Of a stretch of DNA of 64,000 nucleotides, positions 30,705 to 38,618 are shown in pieces (positions within the stretch are counted from its first letter, which is position 1; the number at the start of each line of letters is the position of its first letter). The translations under genes were made by a program, and so were the position numbers. This stretch comes from Limnomonas spitsbergensis (lineage: Eukaryota; Chlorophyta; Chlorophyceae; Chlamydomonadales), in assembly GCA_037349105.1 (NCBI GenBank), contig JAYJMM010000097.1, forward strand, positions 1,054,001-1,118,000, written 5' to 3'. Under the pieces are notes generated by a model that was not told the DNA's origin, ran no database searches, and saw nothing but the letters and a program-made list of their open reading frames with translations.

Positions 30705-33494
30705 GTGTACGGGTACGGAAGCCCAAACGCGATCGTGGAAAAGGCAGCGGTCAGGGTGGTCAAGACGCCCCCTGACGCGTATGAGCACCTGGTGGGGAAC
30801 CCCGAGTTCCTCAAGTATGGGGGGATCCTGGAGGCCGCAGGGCGCTTGTCCCTGTTCCCCCAGGGTGGCGCCGACAGGCTGACCCTGCCGCTAGAACTAG
30901 CCTCCCCGGCAGGGGGCCACCAGGCAGCAGCAGCAACATGGACCGGCCTGGATGACCCCGCCTTGCTGCCGGGGGAGTGGCCAGCAGACTGGGACGAGAA
31001 CCCAGACTTAACCCCGCATTATGCCATGGTGACAGGTACAGGAGCCAACCCGCAGCAGCAAACCACCGTGGCTGCTACTCGAGTCACTCGCCTGCCCGCG
31101 GCAGAGGCACCTGCGGCGGCACCGGCAGGGAGCACCCAGGCTACGACCAAAGAAGGCCGCGGTGGAGGAACTACAGACGAGTGCCAGCGGGCTAGGCCAA
31201 GGGCTACCCCTACTGCCGCGCCAGAGGTCGGGCCAGCTGGCAAGGCCGCCGCCCAGGCCTGCCCGACGCCAGCGGGCAAGGACTGTACCAGGATTACCGG
31301 GGGCTGGCCCGCCGGCGGAGACAAGGACGGCAATGCCAGGGGTCCCGCGGTTGCAGCTCAAGACAAGGCAAGGTTAGCCATGGAGCAAGAGCACGCAGCC
31401 AGGCAGGAGGTCAGGAGTACCCTGCGAAAGCAACAAGACGGCCCCTGCGCATACTGCGATATGCGCAGATCGCATACCGACAACGACTGCGAGCAGCGGC
31501 TCAGGGCGCTCTTGGGCGATGAGCCAGGCAGGGGCGAGGAATCGTGCGACAGGGGCAGCTGCCAGCCAGGCTTCCCAGCTACGCACACGCCGAGCACCAG
31601 CTCCAGCGAAGAGGAAGGGACCGACTCGAGGAGCGGGCAGCGGGTCGACCCGGAGGACCCCAGGGGTGCCGTCGTCAGCAACCTGGAGGCACTGATCCAA
31701 GAGCTGAGCCAGACCATCAGAACCATGGCCAGGCAGAAAATCGCCAGCAGGGAAGCAGACATCTACTTCCTCAAGATGGAGCAGTCCAGGGCCGTGGCTG
31801 GTGGGGCTGCGGAAAGGGACCTATTGCGTTGGAAGATCGAGTGCGACACGTGGATCGCCGAGATCAACGTGCTCAAGAGAAAGTACAAGGAGACGTACAG
31901 AAGCACGGAAGCAGCCCCGGAGCCATCCCCACTTAGCCCCAGGGAGGTCCAGAGGGCAGCCAGCAGCGGAGCTAGAGGAAAGACCAGGGAAGCCGAGCAG
32001 CCGCAGCTGCCAGCGGAGAAGACTGCCGAGCCCCCACAGCAGGAATTTCCACTAGAAGAAGGAGCCAAGAGAGGCGTACAGGACGGCAAGGAAGGGGCGC
32101 TTAGTGATAAGCTCACCGAGGTACAGGAAGTCCTGCACGGGCTCACCGAACCCGCCCTCTGGGATTACCTCGAGGAGCATGCACCGGACCAGCGGGACGA
32201 TAGAGGCAAGCCCCAAAGGGACAACCACCCCAGGGCAGATGTCAGCCGTAGCCCCAAGCCTCGAGCACGGGGGTCAAGCTGCGGCCCAGACCGCGACCCC
32301 GACAGCAGCAGGGTGCCCAGGCCCGCCAGCGCCGAAGGGCGTCAACCGAGGGGAAGGAGCCCAGAGCGCCGCAGCGGTTACAGGGAGCGGCGGACCCCCA
32401 GCGCCGAGAAGCGCTGGGACGAACGCAGGCCAGTGGAACCCGCAGGCGGAAGGACCGGTATACAGCAGCCCCAAGAAGGATCACCGGGCAGGAGGCGACC
32501 CCCAGCCCCAGGAGGCGCCAGCGGCGGCAGAGACCAGCGCCCAGGGGGCAAGGAGGTCAACAGCCCAGACGGAAGGAACAGGGGCAGAAGAACTAGGAGC
32601 CGTAGCCCCGTCACACATGGGAAGGCACCCCGCCAGATCAGCAGAGAATATGACGGCAGGAGCGGAGGGCACAGGGCCAGGGAGGCCGCCCGCAGCCCCC
32701 ATGGCGAGCGTTGGCCGGTGGGCAGAGCCAGGAGCCCCATCAGGCAGGGCCTGGCTCACAGCCCCGCCAGAGAGAGGAGGTCAATAACCGAGGAGCCAGG
32801 AGAGAGCAGAAGGATCAGGTGGACGCCGCTGGAGGACTCGGCCCGGGGCCGGTCCGACAAAACCCCCGCCCCCCAGAAGGGCGCATGCTACAGATGTGGG
32901 GAGACCGGCCACCTCTCCTTCGAGTGCAACCAGGCGCAGACCCAGCCATGGCAGCCCAGCAGCAGAGGCGAAGGCCGGGCGCAAGCCCCTGACGGCCCGG
33001 GGCACAGCCGCATCAGACAGGAAGAGCCGCCCAGCAGCGGCCGGCAGCACGACCGCTTGCGCGACTTGTTCGAGGCGGCCCAGGCCGAGCCTTTCAACGT
33101 ATGGGCAGCCAGGCAGGCAGGCGCCCCGCCCCCAGAACAACTTCCAGGCCCGCCAGGAGGACCAAGGTGGACCGGCAAGGGGACCCATGGGTGCTTCGCA
33201 ACCATCCTAAGGGGGCACGACCCGGGGTTTGACGAGCCAGACACCTGGTTTGAGCAGGAGTGGGATGACGCGCACCTAGAGGGGCAGGAAGAGCAGGCTC
33301 GGCAACCAATGGCCCCTCAAGAGTGTTACGAGCCTGAGCCAGGGGCAGACCAGGCGAGGATGGCCAATGATGCGCAGGAAGGAGAGGTGCCTCAGCAAAT
33401 CCACCATTGGAGGGTGGCCGTTGAGGCAATAGCCACCAACGGCCTCATGACCATGCCCGTAGACTCCCCTAAAAACACAACCCACGCCCTGTAA
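30705..33494 (+). CDS. Protease C-terminal part, coiled coil, RS/RG-rich region and two Cys/His knuckles, E2
   Basis: 929 codons in register with the previous ORF. After the protease remainder (AVRVVKTPPDAYEHLV) comes a CX2C-H-C knuckle (CAYCDMRRSHTDNDC, from 31446). A heptad-like helix follows (NLEALIQELSQTIRTM to WIAEINVLKRKY, about 31680-31900), then a long basic Arg/Ser/Gly/Pro tract with RSRSP-type phrases (about 32270-32800), then CYRCGETGHLSFEC (32886-32927). The basic and knuckle parts suggest nucleic-acid binding, perhaps a second Gag-like unit; that is inference. It ends at TAA 33492-33494, where E4 has GAA. Confidence 0.72.
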   Translation: MYGYGSPNAIVEKAAVRVVKTPPDAYEHLVGNPEFLKYGGILEAAGRLSLFPQGGADRLTLPLELASPAGGHQAAAATWTGLDDPALLPGEWPADWDENPDLTPHYAMVTGTGANPQQQTTVAATRVTRLPAAEAPAAAPAGSTQATTKEGRGGGTTDECQRARPRATPTAAPEVGPAGKAAAQACPTPAGKDCTRITGGWPAGGDKDGNARGPAVAAQDKARLAMEQEHAARQEVRSTLRKQQDGPCAYCDMRRSHTDNDCEQRLRALLGDEPGRGEESCDRGSCQPGFPATHTPSTSSSEEEGTDSRSGQRVDPEDPRGAVVSNLEALIQELSQTIRTMARQKIASREADIYFLKMEQSRAVAGGAAERDLLRWKIECDTWIAEINVLKRKYKETYRSTEAAPEPSPLSPREVQRAASSGARGKTREAEQPQLPAEKTAEPPQQEFPLEEGAKRGVQDGKEGALSDKLTEVQEVLHGLTEPALWDYLEEHAPDQRDDRGKPQRDNHPRADVSRSPKPRARGSSCGPDRDPDSSRVPRPASAEGRQPRGRSPERRSGYRERRTPSAEKRWDERRPVEPAGGRTGIQQPQEGSPGRRRPPAPGGASGGRDQRPGGKEVNSPDGRNRGRRTRSRSPVTHGKAPRQISREYDGRSGGHRAREAARSPHGERWPVGRARSPIRQGLAHSPARERRSITEEPGESRRIRWTPLEDSARGRSDKTPAPQKGACYRCGETGHLSFECNQAQTQPWQPSSRGEGRAQAPDGPGHSRIRQEEPPSSGRQHDRLRDLFEAAQAEPFNVWAARQAGAPPPEQLPGPPGGPRWTGKGTHGCFATILRGHDPGFDEPDTWFEQEWDDAHLEGQEEQARQPMAPQECYEPEPGADQARMANDAQEGEVPQQIHHWRVAVEAIATNGLMTMPVDSPKNTTHAL

Positions 33495-33497
33495 CTC

Positions 33498-35105
33498 ATG
33501 GACTACCTGAGGCGCATGGGAGCACCAGCCCCGCATGAGGGGTGGCTCGCCTTGCTCGCAAACCACCAGGGCATGAACGACAGGGCCGAGGGCTTTGGCC
33601 GCAGCGACACCGAGGGCGGCTCCTACAGCCACGGCCCTGAACAGTCGGGGGAAGCTCCAGGAGGCGAGGAGGGGTCGGACGACCTTTCCGACGGCCCTGA
33701 CGACCCCCCCGATGTGTTGTGTCCAGGTACCCCCGCAGCAGGGGAGCCCGCCGCCGGGCCAAGGGCCGCAGCTTCCGAGGAAGGGAGTGGCAGCAGCCCC
33801 CTATTGCGGGCCCAGGAGGCCACGGGGAACATCACCAGCCATCCCCCATCCGCGGGCAGTGGCAACCGCAGCTGCAGGACAGAGCACGGACCGACAGAGA
33901 GGACATGGATGGAAGTGTACGCACCCAGCGAAAGAGAGCAGTGGAGCGACCCAGAGGGGCCGCATGACCCAGACAGCTGGGGCGACAGCGGCCTCGATGC
34001 CGCAGGCCCATGGCCCGGCGAACCCTGGCCTAGGAGGAGCTTCGTGCAGTGGTACCTGGCAGGTACAGACATGCCAGAGGCAGCCTCCACCGAGGCCATG
34101 ATCACCCTCCCAGCCCCGTACGCGGACGGCCTATGTAGGTTGCAAAACCACTGGTGCATACCGCGAGGGGAAGTGATATGTGGCAACAAGCAAGCCGCGC
34201 GGCAGGCAGTCGCAAGGATGGTCTTTCCTTGGGACGCTGTCACAGCGGGGCTCCTGACAGCGGCCATTAAAGGTTACATCAGGCCCAGCACGGCCATGGA
34301 GGACTTCATGAGTGCCGCGTGGGTAACCACCCTCTACGCGAACTGCGTCAACGAGCTCTTGGGCAGCGTGGCTGAAGAGGGGGTCACCGCAGCGGAGGAG
34401 CAGATCCGGACCAGCTCTGCCATCCCAGACACGGCCCGTGCCTGCGGCATGTGGCAGCATGCCCAGGACGGGTTCATGAGGACGCCATGGGCGGAGAACT
34501 GCGTCATGACCCTCGCGCACCACCCGTTCCTAGCCAACCAGGCCTTCTGCGTGCCCACGCAAGCCGCTGCCAGGCAAGCGGTCGCCCTGGCGGCACGGAG
34601 GGACCACGGCGGGTACGACGGGGCCGGGGTCCTCCACCCAGGGGCGCCTCGCCAATGCCCCGAAGTCGTCATGAGGGGGCAGGACATCGCCAGAGAAGTC
34701 ATGGGTCAGGCGGTACCTTGGGAGTACGCGCCAGGAGATGCCAGGGTGGCTATCCCAGTTAGGCTGGCAGTGGCATACTACCACGATGACCTGGAGGAGC
34801 AAGGCGACCAGCCGAGCCCAGTACCGCGGGCATGGATCCACATGCAAGCCACACGAGATGATCAGCCCGTGTGGTTCTTCTTCAAAACAGCCACTCAGGT
34901 GCATAGCGCCAGGTGCCCCTCCGTGGAGCTAGCGGAGGGGCACGCGCTGTCAACCATCCGAGGAGCAGACCCAGCAGCCTGGTCCGTTATGATGATGGCC
35001 CTCAACAGGACGTTGCTGCCGGGGCAGATGTCAGCAGCGGTCAAAAACATTGAGATCGTGGACGAACTGTGGGCACCCCTGGAACGCGCTGACTGCCCCA
35101 CGTAG
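33498..35105 (+). CDS. Conserved domain of unknown function, E2
   Basis: 535 codons in register. The first ~170 are acidic and low-complexity. From about residue 172 the sequence becomes ordered and is conserved in E4: RSFVQWY, LCRLQNHWCIPRGEVIC, AMEDFM, LYANCVNELLGSV, CGMWQHAQDGFMRTPWAE, REVMGQAVPW-YAPGDARV, VWFFF-TATQV, LPGQMSAAVKNIEIVDELW. I do not recognise the family. Preservation across diverged copies while the flanks drift indicates a constrained domain. It ends at TAG 35103-35105. Confidence 0.65.
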   Translation: MDYLRRMGAPAPHEGWLALLANHQGMNDRAEGFGRSDTEGGSYSHGPEQSGEAPGGEEGSDDLSDGPDDPPDVLCPGTPAAGEPAAGPRAAASEEGSGSSPLLRAQEATGNITSHPPSAGSGNRSCRTEHGPTERTWMEVYAPSEREQWSDPEGPHDPDSWGDSGLDAAGPWPGEPWPRRSFVQWYLAGTDMPEAASTEAMITLPAPYADGLCRLQNHWCIPRGEVICGNKQAARQAVARMVFPWDAVTAGLLTAAIKGYIRPSTAMEDFMSAAWVTTLYANCVNELLGSVAEEGVTAAEEQIRTSSAIPDTARACGMWQHAQDGFMRTPWAENCVMTLAHHPFLANQAFCVPTQAAARQAVALAARRDHGGYDGAGVLHPGAPRQCPEVVMRGQDIAREVMGQAVPWEYAPGDARVAIPVRLAVAYYHDDLEEQGDQPSPVPRAWIHMQATRDDQPVWFFFKTATQVHSARCPSVELAEGHALSTIRGADPAAWSVMMMALNRTLLPGQMSAAVKNIEIVDELWAPLERADCPT

Positions 35106-35162
35106 CCCTCTGCGCGCTGCACGCCTGAGGCGGGCGAGTCCGCGTGGAGAGGCGAGCAGGCC

Positions 35163-35738
35163 ATGGCTCTCTCAGCCTTTGCTCTAGGCAGGCTTCAGAG
35201 CTGCCTGAGACAGTGGTTGCAGGTGGAGCAGGCAGCCTACTACAACGGAAGGCCGTCCATCCTGCTCCCCCACTGGTCCGCCCCAGCGGCCACGGTCCGC
35301 CTTTGGTGGCAAAGACATCCCTGGGGAGCGGTCACACTCCACCCCCTGTTCAGCGGCAGCAATCACGATGCAGCCATGCGGGACCTGACGGGCCTGCTGG
35401 ACCAGGGCATAGCGGACCGCCAGGAGACACCGCGGGGGCGTTGGGGGGCATTCAGGGAGTTTGCCAGCCCTGGCAGCGCCCACAGCTCTGACGGAGCGAC
35501 CCTAGACATGCCATTCGGCAACGGGGAACAGGCGTTCTTCACATCGCTGCGGGGGGGTGACATGGAAATAGAGTGGCCCGAGTCAGACGAGGAGGACAGC
35601 CTGGCAGGGCTGCCGCAGCTGCTGCATGACTCAGATTCCGAGGGGGAACCAGCAGCCGCAGCGGGGCAGACAGAACCACCAGAGGAGAGGGTGGCAGTGT
35701 CTGGCGAGCCCACTGCAGCCGCAGCTAGCTCTACGTAG
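35163..35738 (+). CDS. Spacer region of the E2 polyprotein
   Basis: 191 codons in register. An ordered start (LSAFALGRLQSCLRQWLQ, AAYYNGRPSILLPHWSAPA) continues the unknown domain; then comes an acidic tract (ESDEEDSLAGLPQLLHDSDS). It matches E4 at 60545-61600. It ends at TAG 35736-35738, with further in-frame stops at 35937-35939 (TGA) and 35961-35963 (TAA) before the next long frame. Confidence 0.6.
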   Translation: MALSAFALGRLQSCLRQWLQVEQAAYYNGRPSILLPHWSAPAATVRLWWQRHPWGAVTLHPLFSGSNHDAAMRDLTGLLDQGIADRQETPRGRWGAFREFASPGSAHSSDGATLDMPFGNGEQAFFTSLRGGDMEIEWPESDEEDSLAGLPQLLHDSDSEGEPAAAAGQTEPPEERVAVSGEPTAAAASST

Positions 35739-35972
35739 GAGGACGGCCAGCAGAGCCGGGCCCCAGGGGAGCAGCCGGAGCTCGCAGCAGCCCCAAGGTC
35801 CCGAGCAACCCCCACACCCAGCTGGAGCAGGAGGCTCAGCGAGACCAGCAGCGAGAACAGTCCTCCAGATCCTGGGGGCCCCAGCTCGCCACTCCTAGCA
35901 GCCGCGGGGGAGCCCGATAACAGGCGTACAGATCTCTGAAAGGAGCAGTGGGCTGACGAATAACGACAATGC

Positions 35973-38618
35973 GTGGCCCAGCGAGACAGGCAGCGGCTCG
36001 AAGACGGGGCACCATGGACGGTCCATCAAGGAGAGGCCGAAACTAGGGGCAGCCGCATCGAGGCCAGCCTGCGTTACAGGCTGAGCATGATCCCGGAGCC
36101 CGACCCCGACCCCAGGATGCAGGGGCGCAACCAAGCAGCAGAGGAGCTACGGCAGGCGTTCCAAGTCCGATTGCGGGCCCTCATCAGCGAGAGACACGGC
36201 ACAGCTCTTGCCCAGCTGCCGGCCGCGGGCCCGGCAGGGGAGGCGAGCACGGAGCCACCGCATGCCCGGCGGCAAGCCAGCTTAGGGACAGCCAGCGGAG
36301 CGAGGGCCTGCCCAGAGCACGCCTCGGCCCAGCTGCCAGTACCAGAGGAGGAGCAAGGAACAGGCGGCCAAGGCCAGCCCCGTGAGGGCATCAACGGGGT
36401 TTCGGGTCGCCCAGGCGGCACCGCCTGCTCAGGCCCAGGGGGCACCGAGCCTTGCGCAGGATGCGACCAGGCCCGCGCAGGCGAGCGCATGGTCTGGTGC
36501 GACGCATGCGGAACCGCATGGCACGACCTGTGCATGAGGACCCCACGGACAGGGGCAGCCAGGTTATGCCGGTTCTGCATGATCCCCAAGACCAGGCTGC
36601 AAAGCTGTTTGGGATGTGGAGAGAGCCTTGGCCCAGCAAGTCAGCCCAGCAGAAGATGCTGCCGATGCCACGCCACAGCATGCAACACCTGCATGGACGA
36701 ACCTGGCGTCAGTGGTAGCCGGCGAGGGGTGTGGGCCTGCTGCGGTTGCAGCGACGCGGTACCTCCAGCATGGGGCCACGACTCCGTACATAGCGAGCCG
36801 TGCGAGCGATGCGGAAAAAAGGGGCACGACTACCACGCCTGCCCCGCACCAAGAGTGCGCGAGGGCAGATGCGCCATCTGCTACCACCAAGGGCACATGT
36901 CCGAGGCATGCCCTGAGCGAGACCAGTCGCTGGGCATCATCAGACAAAGGCAGATGGAGGAGGACTCCAAGCTCGGAGTTCGGTGGTGGTGCAGCGCGCA
37001 GGAAGCCCTGCCCAGCGAAAGGGAGGTGGTGTTCAAGGCAACCCACGGCAGGGCCACAGTCTCCGAAGTGCGGCAGGCCATCGAGGCGCGAAGGAAGGAT
37101 GAGGCCAGCCGGGCTAGGAAGGGGGAGCAGCGCCCCGTACCATTCAGGGAATGGTTCAGGGAAACAGATGACCAGCCCATGCAGCCGTCCATGCACGCCA
37201 TCCAATGCGCCCAGATCCTGTCCATCGGGGCAGACCTCATCAAGGCCAACGACGAAGGACGGTGGCCAGAGGAGGGCGAGCCATTGGACAACTGGCCGGT
37301 GGAGTGGGGGGTTCCGGAAAGAACCAGCCTATGGACCTACCAGGCCATCCAGCGGACAATGCTCCAGCCCCACCAGCTGGGCAGACAACCGCGCAGCGAG
37401 GCCAGGAGCAGTGGCAGCGTCAGAGCCCAACCCGTCAGCCAGGAGAACGCTCACAGATCCGCTGCGGGCAACTCAAGCCAGGCCGCACGAGGAGGGCGTC
37501 AGATCCCAGCCAGCAGCGGGGAAGCCGGAGCAGCGGATTCCGCAAGAATCAGGGCAGCCGCATCTCGGAGTGCGAGGAACGCCAGGAACCGCTCGCGCCA
37601 GGGGCGCAGGAAAGCAGCAGACAGAGAGGCCAAGAGCAACACAAGATTCCCGGCGCCACCCACCCACATCAGCCAGGTGGAGCTGGAAATCTCCTGGAGG
37701 GAGGGGCCGGAAGGGCGGGGCCCGCCGACCGCGCCAACACCGCCAGCCCCCGAAGGTCCGCAGCCCAGCCCCAGACGGCAGCCAGCATGCAGGGGCCTCC
37801 TTCCATGCACGGCCTTCAGAGGACTCATGGCGTGCCTCTACCACTTGGCGCTGGTGTGGCTACTCCTCTCCTGCCTCCCCTGGGCGCAGGCCAGCGGACG
37901 AGGCGTACGAGGAGGAGGCTTCACGGCAGGGCAAGGTGCGTTCGTATGCAGCAGGGAAGCAGCGGCCAAGCTGGAGCCGGGATGGCTGCGTCCGCTGGTG
38001 GACATGACCGCCACCCGTCCCGACCGCCAGCACGGCACTTGGGACCAAGGCACCTCCAGTGCCGGGCCGCCTTCGGCAGAAGGGGAGCCGCTGGCAGGGG
38101 GCGTCATCGACATGTTCCAGCCCGGAGGGGTGGTGGACGCACTCTCCGAGTACGTCAAGACTAAGGAAGGGTGGCTACTCGGGAAGCACCCTGACTTTAC
38201 TGGCGAGCAGCAGGAGCAGCTGGAGCAGAGCCTACGGGACCGCCAAGGGGCGTTCGCCTACTCCATGCTGGGGCTGCCAGGCTACTGCGGGGCACATGGT
38301 GAGTTCACGCTGGCCCTAGAGGATGAGCACAGCTCGTGCTTTCAGAAAGCTAGGGACATGCCACCCCCTAAAGCCGCCATCTTCAAGGAAAAGTGCCAGC
38401 CCATGATTGAGGCAGACATCATTGTCAGGGTCCCCCAGGGAGGGCCCATCAAGTTTGCGGCCAACTCGGTCGTAGCGGCCAAGAAGTGTGCCGAGACGGG
38501 CCAGTGGTCAGACCACCGCATTGCGCATGACATGAGGAGGATGAACCTCCGCACTGCCAAGCAGAAGTTTGCCATCCCCAGGATAGAGACTATCTTTCAG
38601 AACCTGGGCACGGCTTAA
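35973..38618 (+). CDS. PHD finger, Cys-rich cluster, two CCHC knuckles, hydrophobic segment and RT N-terminus, E2
   Basis: 881 codons. Residues 161-202 form a PHD-like C4HC3 pattern (CAGC...WCDAC-TAWHDLC...CRFC). A second Cys-rich cluster lies at about 210-256, and knuckles CERCGKKGHDYHAC and CAICYHQGHMSEAC begin at 277 and 300. Residues about 619-640 are strongly hydrophobic (HLALVWLLLSCLP) and end in WAQA. From about 795 the RT N-terminal region begins (MPPPKAAIFKEKCQPMIEAD, SVVAAKK). The frame stops at TAA 38616-38618; the RT continues in register in the next ORF. PHD fingers usually read histone H3 tails; that role is inferred from the family. Confidence 0.82.
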   Translation: MAQRDRQRLEDGAPWTVHQGEAETRGSRIEASLRYRLSMIPEPDPDPRMQGRNQAAEELRQAFQVRLRALISERHGTALAQLPAAGPAGEASTEPPHARRQASLGTASGARACPEHASAQLPVPEEEQGTGGQGQPREGINGVSGRPGGTACSGPGGTEPCAGCDQARAGERMVWCDACGTAWHDLCMRTPRTGAARLCRFCMIPKTRLQSCLGCGESLGPASQPSRRCCRCHATACNTCMDEPGVSGSRRGVWACCGCSDAVPPAWGHDSVHSEPCERCGKKGHDYHACPAPRVREGRCAICYHQGHMSEACPERDQSLGIIRQRQMEEDSKLGVRWWCSAQEALPSEREVVFKATHGRATVSEVRQAIEARRKDEASRARKGEQRPVPFREWFRETDDQPMQPSMHAIQCAQILSIGADLIKANDEGRWPEEGEPLDNWPVEWGVPERTSLWTYQAIQRTMLQPHQLGRQPRSEARSSGSVRAQPVSQENAHRSAAGNSSQAARGGRQIPASSGEAGAADSARIRAAASRSARNARNRSRQGRRKAADREAKSNTRFPAPPTHISQVELEISWREGPEGRGPPTAPTPPAPEGPQPSPRRQPACRGLLPCTAFRGLMACLYHLALVWLLLSCLPWAQASGRGVRGGGFTAGQGAFVCSREAAAKLEPGWLRPLVDMTATRPDRQHGTWDQGTSSAGPPSAEGEPLAGGVIDMFQPGGVVDALSEYVKTKEGWLLGKHPDFTGEQQEQLEQSLRDRQGAFAYSMLGLPGYCGAHGEFTLALEDEHSSCFQKARDMPPPKAAIFKEKCQPMIEADIIVRVPQGGPIKFAANSVVAAKKCAETGQWSDHRIAHDMRRMNLRTAKQKFAIPRIETIFQNLGTA
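38616..38618 (+). other. In-frame TAA splitting the E2 reverse transcriptase
   Basis: The codon lies between GTA and VFSKVD, where Ty3/gypsy RTs usually have a Lys or Gln (GAKVFSKLDL). A single base change from AAA or CAA explains it. It lies inside the splice-like interval 38299-40032. Confidence 0.85.
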
